DNA from: Tubulanus polymorphus
Taxonomy: Eukaryota > Nemertea > Palaeonemertea > Tubulaniformes > Tubulanidae
Assembly (NCBI RefSeq): GCF_964204645.1
Contig: NC_134026.1
Location: 8,567,450 to 8,631,449 of the forward strand
Reading direction: 5' to 3'
Length of the DNA: 64,000 nucleotides
The notes under the pieces were generated by a model that ran no database searches, had not been told where the DNA came from, and saw only the letters and a program-made list of their open reading frames with translations. Of this stretch, positions 39,101 through 51,129 are shown in pieces; positions within the stretch are counted from its first letter, which is position 1; every line of letters begins with the position of its first letter. The position numbers were made by a program, and so were the translations under genes.

Positions 39101-42100
39101 GGAATTTTTCACATTATCTCCAGCACTATAGGGTATTGATTAGTCAGCACTGAAAAGGTTATCAGCAGCCAGAACCAGCCCTTCAATATTCACCCCATTG
39201 TAGTGTGAAACTTCGTGATTACTTCTCGAAAGTGTGTTGATGGAATGATTCATGTCTGGCGTTCGCAGTAGATTAGTTCTAGGGTGAAGTCTTAGAACAC
39301 CGAATTTCAGTTTCACGGTTCTAAGTTCGATTTTCAGTTAAAACATCGAAATGAACTGATTTTAACACGAGATAACTCTAACTCGCAACCGTGGAACCGG
39401 GCCTCGGATATATGTACTTACCGGTAATCGCTTGATCGATCATGGCTCGCACTTCGAGGTCGTTTTCTTTGATATTCGCGTCTAGTTGTTGCGCCGATAT
39501 CCAGTGTAAACTGCGTATATGATTTTGTATCGAGAGATCTTGTTCTTCGTCGTCGGTCTGCAGCGGGCAGAACACCGTACGATACAGCCGCGTCATGATA
39601 TATCGTTCCATGAAATCCATCAACGTGTCGACCGTTTCCTGAGTCATTCCTGAAATAAGGTTGAAATGAAGTTTTTTACTTCCAGTATTTTTTCTAAACA
39701 AACCCCAGAACGTGCCCAGATCCAACCCTTTTTTGCCTTGCAAGGAAGAAATCTTGCATCATCATCCCTGCATATGCAAGATTTGTGAGGGCCAATAACT
39801 TGATCCAAGTTAAAACTGATGATTATGTATTTTGGCACAATGCTTTCAACTTCAATGCAATCAACTTCAATTCCAGTTCAATACTTTCAATCCATTGGAG
39901 CAATATGGATCTGCTAAGAATCCAATCAATTAACGCATTCAAATATCTAAGACAAATCCATGGAAACTGTTTGATTTTATGCGCGATCTAGAGGTCTCTT
40001 AACATTTCCCTGATTTTTAGTATTTCTACAAAATTCCCTGACTTTTTTAAAGAAACGATAATTCCCTGGGGCCAGTTTTATAGTCGGATATTAACTTTAA
40101 CCGGGGCTAATTCAATTCATTTTCAGTCAAAGTTAACCCCGGGGTTAAAGTTAATACCAGTCCATAAAACCAGGCCCTGAATTTTCTCTGACTTCCAGGT
40201 AAATGGCCACCCAGTTAGAGATTTAGGCTGGGAGGCAATATGAGCGTCATAAGTTGTGGATTATCTTAATGGGTTAAAATGATCATAGAACCATCAAACG
40301 TCAACACGAAAAAATACGCACCTTTAAATACCGCATTCGACAATAAGCGATCGTTCATCGCCTGATAGAAATCCTGCACCATTTCGGAGAGTTCGTCGAT
40401 CGGTATCTCACCGACCGATTGGAATTTCTCGATGAACGATCGCACCTGCTTCGACACGTCGAGCGCCGACGGCTTGCGCAACGTCCTCAGGAAATCGGCG
40501 AAGTCGCCGCCGACCTGTTGGCTTTCCATACTGCCGCGACGAGCGTGATTCCGGCTTGCGCCAGATTCCGAATCTGAAATTTTCGAACGAAACAATTATA
40601 TTTCAAGTATCGTACCGAGGACTGTTAATTATCATCCTCCCTATAAGGAGAATAGGGATTCGAACCAGATGGCATCGCTACACTCACCGGGTGCACAGGA
40701 TTGGCGCATGAAAACTTGCGGCACCAATCAGATTGCTCGTTGTATAATTGCTGATATAATTTCATGGAAGAACTATAAATGGGAAAACCCGAGCTAGAAT
40801 AAAACGGGATATCTGATTGACTAAACGACATCATATAAGCTGCGTGTGTAGCTGCGCACTCAGTCAAGTGTGGCAGGGTTTCGTACCGTGGCGAGTCTTG
40901 ATGCCATCGAGTTTGAATCCCTGCCGGGGAGGATGTGATCTCCTATTTGCATTTATGTATCATAAAATTAACTCGAATCAAATAAGTTATGTTACTTTGT
41001 GTATTAGGCTTTTATTCTGTAATCAAATATATTTCATAACCCTTAGTCTTAAGTTTTTAAGTCTGTAGGCTATAACACAATGAATAACCTTGGAAGTGAA
41101 TTCAATGTAAGCTTTCCTGTCGGATGGCGCTATAAGCACTTAGTCTTCAATAGTCCAACTTTTAATTTCATTACCAATTAACGTTTAACTGAATTCTCGC
41201 GAATCCATACATAACACCTACTAGACATGCATATTAGATTCTCATGCATTTTCAACTCAAAGTGATTCATATAGTTTTCATCGAAACTTGATTTTAATTG
41301 AGAAAAGCTGATTTGTGGTCAACTGAAACGAGGTAGAAATTGTACCACGGAAGACTAGAGTAACAACTAGCCAACTTGGTGGACCCCTTGATTGCCATAA
41401 ACGGAATCATTAATTGCCACTGTAGTAGTGTGGGAGGTAACCCATCGGAAAGTATAGAAGAAATCAACGAGAATAATCTACGCATATCTACCTACTATAT
41501 AAACGTCTCTATCGAAGTCAAGTCATAGCTATTAATATCAATAACGTAATCCATGAGGACCCACCCGAAACAGCGCGTCAAAACAATGAAACATCGTAAC
41601 CGCGAAAAAATACTACGAAACGTCGATACAAAAACATATTTCCATCAGCGCTATATTGCGACGATGATTCATTTTTCAAATTTGCTGCCAAAACTTCACA
41701 CCCACCGCAGCCAGTTCTACCGACAAATGACCCTAAGGGTGCGCGCGATTCACATCCATTGATCGTACGCGTTTTTACCTTTAACTGCATTTTTCTTGAT
41801 GCTGAATATCGATTTCATCGTGTTCGACCTCTTTTCGGCGATCTGTTTCTTCTTTTCTTCGAATTTTGAAAACGAAGGCGGCGAATCGGAACTTCCGCCG
41901 ACAGCCATTCTACAGCGAACAGTAAAGAAAAAAAACAGAGAGTTATCAAATTTTCCTTGGCACATCGACGCAAGATTATACGCGCGAGAAAGTAGTTGAA
42001 TAAACACTCTATTCCGCGCATATAATAGAAGAAGTCCCACAATTCGAATTTTAGACGATACAATTTATCAAAATGAAGCCACAATTTATTCTAATAAATT

Positions 42101-43455
42101 GTATCATATAAAAATCGAATTGTGGGACTTCTATTATTATAGGCCTTTGGTTTTTTATGAACTGGAATTTGCAATTATCTATAATTTCAGTCGATATCTT
42201 AGTACAAAGACATAGTTCTATGCAATGTTTTCCACTAGAGGTTTTAGAGGGGCGGCAACCATTTTCATTTTTACGTGCACCCCTCTGAAAATCAGCCACC
42301 TCTTATAAAATATCTGCTGCCCCTAACGGAGTGGATGTCAAAAGTCTATCGATTCTGATAATTGCTTCGCAATTGAGCTAATGTGAAAAATAGGAGATAA
42401 CAACAAAAATCTAGCTTAATTTTCTGTGTTTTTTGGGGGATCGAAAGCCTTGCTACCTCAGTAGCCACAACGTCGTACGCTAAACAATGAATGCACCCCC
42501 CTTTTGAAATTGCAGCATAAGGAAAGCACTGCTAAATAAATCAAACCAATCTAGCGAAACAATTCCTAGCTCAACATCTGAGCCCTATTTCACAAAACTC
42601 AAAAAGACCGCGTTATACTGAAATGCAATCCTAATAACCACGCAAATTATACGAACGTTATTACTCAAAGATCTGAAATCGATGCATCAATTGAAATGAA
42701 CAATACTAAAACATATCAGAACATTTACGCCAAGTTGCCACTTCAGACAAGCCCGGCGTGTATACACCCTGTCGGTGTCCATGATACCAGATACCAGAGT
42801 CCAAGCCCAATCCGTATCTAATCTAAGCAATCATATATTTCCAAATCGTCATCAAAATTTATACCCCTTCTATAGACCCGAATAATTCTATTTTACGCAA
42901 AGATGAAATGAGAAAAAAAAAACGAGCGCGTTTCTAACTTGCCTGTACTTCGAATAGCTCAGCCGCGTTTCTATGATGAATATCATCATGTTAAATGAAT
43001 TATTTCGGATTTTCGCGCAGTTTTGTTCGCCGCCGATGCCCGGGGAAAAAAATCATCGACGCGCACATACACACGTATGTACAATAAACTTATCCGAACG
43101 AAAATTTTATTAATTCTATGATACCGAGCGTGTTTTCCATCCAAAACGAGTCCCGCTGGAACCGTAAAACCGGGCAGCCAGGACTGGGGAATCGAACCGG
43201 AGTTCATGGAAACAATTAGCGACTATTGCTCGACGCATAAAGTAAGTTGCGTTACCTTTTCGCGCGCATTTCGTCGTGTTGCATCTGGGCCTGTTTCGCT
43301 TTCTGGTAAACTTCGCGATAGCACTTCGAGCAGAAGCCCTGCCACGCCGGATTTCCGTAGTAGCCGCAGCCATTTTTGCACAGCAGCTCCGACTCGTCGA
43401 CGTGGAAGCCCTTTTTGTGCGGGTTCTTCGCGCTGGGTACTTTGTCGTCACTCAT
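36124..43455 (-). CDS. RABGEF1: Rab5 guanine nucleotide exchange factor, Rabex-5
   Basis: Exons in transcript order are 43455-43256, 41909-41779, 40573-40322, 39649-39422, 37494-37238 and 36513-36124, all GT-AG with matching phases, giving 485 residues; human RABGEF1 is about 490. Residues 20-50 are an A20-type zinc finger (C26, C30, C42, C45; [17 protein letters not shown]) that binds ubiquitin. FSKFEEKKK follows, then a helical-bundle region (about 125-205, [21 protein letters not shown]). The VPS9 catalytic domain (about 205-360) includes [33 protein letters not shown] and [10 protein letters not shown]. The Asp of ADDFLP and the Tyr/Thr of GYYFTNL, known from the human enzyme to drive nucleotide release from Rab5, are present. 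The C-terminal coiled coil (about 395-430, [12 protein letters not shown]..) is the Rabaptin-binding region of the family. It acts on early endosomes. The ubiquitin-binding helix expected after the zinc finger is not evident. A 5' UTR exon may end at 43496-43456 (acceptor TTTGCAG). Confidence 0.96.
36918..37187. mobile_element. Repeat element with GGGTGGCCA ends, in RABGEF1 intron 5
   Basis: Begins GGGTGGCCACTTATCC and ends near AGAGGCCACC. The interior is rich in words such as TTTTCCAGG, TTCCCTG and CCCCGAG. Ends and interior resemble 39880-40212 and 56993-57207. It ends about 50 bases from a coding exon. Confidence 0.5.
37791..37923. mobile_element. Hairpin MITE-like element, GGGTCCAGTTTC ends
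   Basis: AGGGTCCAGTTTCGTGAAAAAG at the left pairs with GGTTTTGTGAAACTGGGTCCT at the right. The core includes TTGCTATTGGTTACTTCATTT. It lies in RABGEF1 intron 4. Confidence 0.65.
38880..39158 (+). mobile_element. TTAA-flanked MITE (piggyBac-like), copy 1
   Basis: Preceded by TTAA (38876-38879) and followed by TTAT (39159-39162). The ends are CCCTTTCAGCGCC and CAGCACTGAAAAGG. Internal short palindromes include TACACCGCACTGCGGTGTA. It shares TGGATTTTGCTAGTACACCG and AATATTAGTAACTAACGATA with the copy at 57673. It lies in RABGEF1 intron 4. Confidence 0.8.
39285..39406. mobile_element. Degenerate hairpin related to the GGACCCAGTTCCACAG family
   Basis: The right end GATAACTCTAACTCGCAACC, GTGGAACCGGGCC matches the family. 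The left arm (TTTCACGGTTCTAAGTTCG) is eroded. The right end lies about 15 bases from the end of RABGEF1 exon 4. Confidence 0.45.
39880..40212. mobile_element. Repeat element with GGCCACCC end, interrupted by a hairpin insertion
   Basis: GGAAACTGTTTGAT, GCGCGAT, TCCCTGA and ACTTTTTTAAA match 57080-57180 in order, and the right end TGGCCACCC matches 57200-57207. The segment 40078-40178 is a separate hairpin inserted within it. The left boundary is uncertain. Confidence 0.5.
40078..40178. mobile_element. Hairpin MITE nested in a repeat, RABGEF1 intron 3
   Basis: The left GGGGCCAGTTTTATAGTCGG pairs with the right ATAAAACCAGGCCC (TCCATAAAACC). The inner arms are ATTAACTTTAACCGGGGC and CCCCGGGGTTAAAGTTAAT. 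Confidence 0.75.
40633..40935. mobile_element. Long-TIR MITE, copy 2
   Basis: The right arm GTGTGGCAGGGTTTCGTACC, GTGGCGAGTC, GATGCCATCGAGTTTGAATC, CCTGCC is the complement of the left arm, which has decayed somewhat (GGGATTCGAACCAGATGGCA). It is the same family as 35284-35601 and lies in RABGEF1 intron 2. Confidence 0.7.
42029..42132. mobile_element. Inverted-repeat MITE in RABGEF1 intron 1
   Basis: AGAAGTCCCACAATTCGA at the left pairs exactly with TCGAATTGTGGGACTTCT at the right. The inner arms GATACAATTTAT and ATAAATTGTATC continue the fold. About 104 bp. Confidence 0.8.
42230..42305. repeat. Dispersed repeat shared with 43625-43690
   Basis: TTTAGAGGGG..CATTTTCATTTTTAC..ACCCCTCTGAAAATCAGCC here parallels TTTAGAGGGG..CCTTTCATTTTTAC..TCCCCCTGAAAATAAAC at 43628-43682. 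Element type unknown. Confidence 0.45.
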
Positions 43456-43499
43456 GACTGACTCACGCGATATGTCAATGTATGATCAAACACAATCTG

Positions 43500-46137
<2,638 letters not shown>

Positions 46138-46599
46138 TGGGAAAGGGCTGAATTGGGAAAAGGGCAAAATCGGAATTAGGGGCAAAATGGAAAAGCCAGG
46201 GCGAAATGGGAATCAACCATTGATGATATCAAACTGTTACAACGATCCGTGTAGTGTAGCCGGGTGGTGTGGTTTGCCTGGCAATATCAGTCATATTGCG
46301 AACAAATACACAATGTGTGCCCCTCAAAACGAAGATATTGAAACAAGAAAATTAACTTTAATAAACTATTTGACGCCTGCGAAAAAATGTAGAATTTCTG
46401 GGATAAGCTTGTGACTTGTGACCGACTTCGATTCACTTTTGCCTCTAAGCTGGTCTGCAACTTCATTGCCTCCATGGTTGAAGAAAGAGCTCTTCTGATG
46501 TCTGCTTCATCATGACTTTGAGCATATGGTGTAGCCAGCCGGCCCGGTCCCGGGGCCCGGTTTGGCTGTCACTCGATATCCTAGACTTGAGTCTGGGTT

Positions 46600-46769
46600 G
46601 AAGTAGACATTGTCATTTTAATAACTTATTCATGTTATTCTGTATGAATTACCCGTGTGTCTTGTATTTTGTATTTTCTTAGTTTAAAATTTGTAACTTT
46701 ATTGAATTTGGGAATTTTATCCCGGAATTTCAATGTAATAAGGATCAATAAAGTATTGAATTGAATTGT
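46600..46769 (+). mobile_element. LINE 3' UTR with ATTGA-type tail
   Basis: Ends AATGTAATAAGGATCAATAA, then AGTATTGAATTGAATTG: a polyadenylation-like signal followed by ATTGA repeats. Upstream is T-rich 3' UTR sequence (GTGTCTTGTATTTTGTATTT). The coding part is missing. Confidence 0.6.
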
Positions 46770-48080
46770 CACCTTATACACATGCCATCAGTGGACGCGG
46801 AGCCGTATATGACAGCTATGCTATTATAAATTGCTAATCTCATGAAACCTGCATACCCCTAATATCGAACATATTTTCTAAAACATTTGAATATTGAAAT
46901 TATATGTTTACACGTTTTTATATAGACCGCTTGTAGCCGCCGATGAAATTCACGCCGGCCCTACTCAGATCGTAGATAGCTTCATCATTCCACTAGCATC
47001 CCCATGACAGGGTCTGACTTTTATATCAGACTTCCAAATCGTGTTTACATCCGCCATTTAACCGAATAATCCGATTTACTTATCATTTCTATTTATGCCT
47101 GCCGCTCCTGATATAATCATACATCATTTACTATTACAATACGTCTTCTCATGATATTCAATGCAATATAACATTTCGAATGTTCAAATAGAGGTCATTA
47201 TATAATCACAGGGAGCCATTCTACATCTTTATCAATAATATTTTGCCAAATAGCTTGTATGTGTACACATAAACCTGTGACGTTTTGCACATCGATTTTG
47301 TAAAATGACGCTGAATGGTTAGCATTGTTAAGGTTTCATAATGGTAACGTTTTATAAGGCGTCAAAAAAATTGTACTCAATATAACCTCAGCCGTATGAA
47401 TACTGTCCCCAGTAATGAACGGGGCGTGCCCTCCAACCATTTCAGAAATGATTACTCCAACTACTGCAACGCCCTTTGATTGCGAAAATCGAATGAACTT
47501 AAATGTCCGTCAAAAATTGCCCGCAAACTAGAAAATGGAAAAATGTGGGATCTCCTACCTGAATCGCTGAATGAACAAGAAGACGCATTACACAAACACA
47601 TAAAATGTGACTACATATGAAATACGCATCAGGTATATATATATATATATACCTACCTTCAGTGGTTACCGGGATCATAGTGTGACAGATGGAAAATATC
47701 ATCGTTGGTAATATAGCAAAATATAGAAAAAAAATGTAACGACGAATATCATGATCCTCAATGAAATATGCGTAAAATGTGTCGCACAGACATAAGCAGA
47801 TTAAATACTTCTAAGGCCGATAAAAAAGATCGTATGATTCTGACGTTCGCGATAGCTTAACTGATTTTAGAGACGGTTCCGATTTTGACATTCATCGAGT
47901 AGGCCGACAAGCGCTCGCACTTAAAATTATCCTTATCCATTCCTAACTCTTTACAAGCAAATCAAGCGGCTTTCGTAAAATTGAGTGGACTAGAAATAGC
48001 GCGGAAATTCGATTTAATTTTTGAAGAATAAAAATCCCAAATTGGTGACCTTAAAATTGACATTTAGAATTGACGTTTAA
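46770..48080. other. Intergenic, no gene seen
   Basis: AT-rich; a short TATA run near 47634-47652 is the only simple repeat. No exon is supported. Confidence 0.4.
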
Positions 48081-48335
48081 CTCTCAATTGAGATTAGTTC
48101 ATTTTCAACGTTTCGACTAAAATAAAATAGTGCTGAAATTTGATTTTGACCGAAAAACCCATATCGGTGGCTTTAAAATTGTACATTTAACTCTCAATTG
48201 AGATTAGTTCATTTTCAACGTTTCGACTAAAATAAAATAGTGCTGAAATTTGATTTTGACCGAAAAACCCATATCGGTGGCTTTAAAATTGTACATTTAA
48301 CTCTCAATTGAGATTAGTTCATTTTCGATGTTTTA
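48081..48335. repeat. 110-bp tandem repeat, 2.3 copies
   Basis: CTCTCAATTGAGATTAGTTC starts at 48081, 48191 and 48301. The first two units are almost identical over 110 bp. The unit contains core words of the hairpin MITEs (TTAACTC, TTAGTTCATTTTC), and the array is followed by CGGAACTACAGAAACCGGATCCC, which resembles a decayed right end of that family. Confidence 0.9.
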
Positions 48336-48389
48336 ACTGTATAATGAAATTTAACCCGGAACTACAGAAACCGGATCCCAGGCGACGCA

Positions 48390-49890
48390 AACTTCGGCAT
48401 TTACCTTAATTCTTCTCCAGCTTTATTCACAGCCGCGAATCAATTATCCTCGGAATATTCGCCGAACGAATTCCCCGCCCATGATTCCGAACGCACGGCC
48501 GATCGTAAAAAAAAAACGCGCACGTTTATATCGTCGTGTTTTATCTATAATGAGCGACGAAGAGAGATGAGATCATTGTCTAAATTTAGCGTCGATTTAT
48601 TGAACGCTATAGCGACGCCGGTCATGTCGAAAGAGTGTAGACTGTTCGATTTGTGTGCGACATCTTGCGATATTGTCACTCGTGGGATTTAAACATCGGC
48701 CTTTTCTTCACTTCCGAGCCTGGATACCAGGCTCGCAATAGTGATAACCTATTGAACCCTAAAAGCTGCTGTGGAATTTCAGGAAGCGCATTAACAAGCA
48801 GTATCGGGTCTGGGATTTCCAAAAATCCCCTGCCACTGATCCTTATGATCCCTGATATCTTCTAAAGCGCCCTAATTTGTTCACTCAACTTGGAATCCTT
48901 ATTACCATACATAATTTCGCTCGTAATGATTTCTACAATTTTATCAAATTAGGCGAAACGCACCCATTTTTCCTATATTGAACCTATACCACTGAATTGG
49001 GTGGCTCATATTAACATTCAGCCGGGCGAATAAACCATGGTTTGTAGCGGTAAGGCTCAAGCGCTTTTTGGTGCGGAAAAAGGAGCACCTTTCTTATTTA
49101 TTGCACTGATGATAGACAATGTAACTGCTCATCACGATTTGTCAAACCATAACGATAACCTATGGACACCTCATCCTCGAGAATCATGCAGCAGGAAATG
49201 TTATTAGCTCTGAAGTGATGTACGCTCGGCTTATGACTTTCTGATCAACAATACTATTATGAATGTTGTGACAAAATTTATTTTGATGAATTGCAAGTCA
49301 AAAGTAGTACTTTAAAACGTTTTTTTTGGGGAAGTAAGCACCAATCATAGCCTTAACAATTTTCTCCAAAAAGTAGCGCTTTTAAGTAGCACTTGCAAAA
49401 ATAAAACCATTTAAACATCTAATAATGGGTACAGGCCTAGTTTAATTAAATTTTTGCGATACATTGGCCACAGTGTATCATTCTTAAGTGGTTTGAAATC
49501 TTCGCACAAGTGTTTTGGCCCATGCCAAATTTTGCCAACTGTTCACATGGGTGCCAAATGGACCCGAGCCTGTTTCGTTCGCCCAAAAACGTCAGCCCAG
49601 ACCCGAGCCAAATTTCAGCACAGGACAAATGATTACGTTTGAATTGCAACTGGTACCGGAATTGACTCACGCTTTGTTTGAGCATTGTTTAGTATCGATT
49701 GAGATAATAGTTTACGTGTGAGTGCGCTCTCAAATAAGACACGGGCCAAATTTGGCTCGAGCCTCATCCGTGCCAATTTTGCCCGGGCCGAATCGTCCGC
49801 GTGCGATCGCGACTATCGATCGATACATTCGATACACGATATAAACAGCTGTGGATTTCAGACGAATAATCCGTAATCGATCAGTGCAAT
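48390..49890. other. Intergenic; CpG-richer block near 48380-48660
   Basis: No gene is supported. 48380-48660 is CpG-richer (GAACGCACGGCCGATCG, GCGACGCCGG). 49500-49800 contains repeated GGGCCAAATTT/AAATTTGGC words, which recur near 52690-52810. Confidence 0.3.
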
Positions 49891-49893
49891 TAA

Positions 49894-50172
49894 CCATTTC
49901 AGTGCTGGCTAATTAATACCCTATAGTGCTGAAGATAATTTGAAAATTCTGAAAAAAGTGTGTTGAATAACGGGAATAGCACCATCGTGCATCTACACCC
50001 TGGTGCGGTATATCGTTAGTTACTAATATTTCACTATGTTAGACAGGTGCTGCCATCTCTCAACAGAGATAATTAGTAATTACTAATTAAATCAATACAC
50101 CGCAGTGGGGTGTACTAGCAAAATCCATCACTGATTCGTACACCGCACTGCGGTGTAGATGCACTGAAAGGG
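49894..50172 (-). mobile_element. TTAA-flanked MITE (piggyBac-like), copy 2
   Basis: Bounded by TTAA on both sides (49890-49893 and 50173-50176). The ends are CCATTTCAGTGC and GCACTGAAAGGG. The interior matches the copies at 38880 and 57673 in the opposite orientation, including the palindrome TACACCGCACTGCGGTGTA. Confidence 0.85.
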
Positions 50173-50477
50173 TTAAACTGTTCCAAACAGCCGTTTAGCT
50201 AGAAAATATACTTTGAACGCGGACGCAGTTGCCCACATGATATATGTATCTCGTTATATTCGTATGATTTCGTACGACGCAAAATATCAATAAATCTAGA
50301 TATCGATAAATCAATTATTGTCGATGTTATTAAATCGTCGAATGATGAGACTAACATTTGTCACCACCACAGTTATCAAGGCTACGACTGCGACTGCGCA
50401 GTAACACCTTTCTATGCACATCAGTATTTCTAAATCAGTAACAAATACGTGTAGTCGCGGACGGACTGATGATAGCA

Positions 50478-50711
50478 GGGGGTCTGATCTGAGCACTTTG
50501 TCCGATTGCCCGGGACGAGTATATTCTCCTCAGTAGGGCAAGTAGGTTATCATTATCACTTGTCCACCGCGCTATATAGTGCAATCCTATGTCTCAAAGC
50601 TTTTTTGCACTCGATGCAATGAATGATTGTGCCACCAATTGGACTGCCTATGCAGGGCAAGTTTTGGTAGCCACACGGGCAAGTGGCTTTTATTCCTTAG
50701 ATCGAACCCTG
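50478..50711 (-). mobile_element. Inverted-repeat MITE, GGGTCCGATCTAAG family, copy 1
   Basis: GGGGTCTGATCTGAGCACTT, TGTCCGATTGCCCGGGAC and the right end TTAGATCGAACCCTG match 58704-58957 in reverse. Shared interior words are GGGCAAGTAGGTTATCATTA and GTGCCACCAATTG. Confidence 0.75.
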
Positions 50712-50946
50712 GGATAGTTGGCTGTTTTGCAAAATGCACCACAATAAGTTTGTTTTTGGTTCATCGTCCAATTTACAATAGGATAAGAATGTACCTTTCT
50801 AGCATTAAATTGGTATCACGGGCAGATCCAGGGGGTTTTGTGGGACTTGTACAATGAGTCCATCAAATTCTTTTGAGCCTCCTTTTCAATTTTGTCAAAC
50901 AAACCGAAAATTGGTACGTTTCAGTGCGGGAGTACAAATAGGTAAT

Positions 50947-51092
50947 ATTGCCTTTTTGGACATCAAAGTGTCCTTTTGGGACTTGACAAGTTCTTCAAAA
51001 TTAGCCCCTCTCTACGGGAGTACACCTTATATTGCCTTTTTGGACATTCAAGTGCCCTTTTGGGATGTGACAAGTCCTTCAAAATTGGCCTT
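50947..51092. repeat. Tandem duplication, period about 84 bp
   Basis: ATTGCCTTTTTGGACAT, GTGTCCTTTTGGGACTTGAC and AAGTTCTTCAAAATT recur at 51031 with a few changes (GTGCCCTTTTGGGATGTGAC). Confidence 0.75.
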
Positions 51093-51129
51093 CCGGTCCA
51101 CCCCTGTACCCCATGGCCACATATAGAAG

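Noticed and set aside
43116-43461. Overlapping open frames on both strands around the RABGEF1 zinc-finger exon
   Set aside because: Only the minus-strand frame from 43455 encodes a known domain; the others are shadows.
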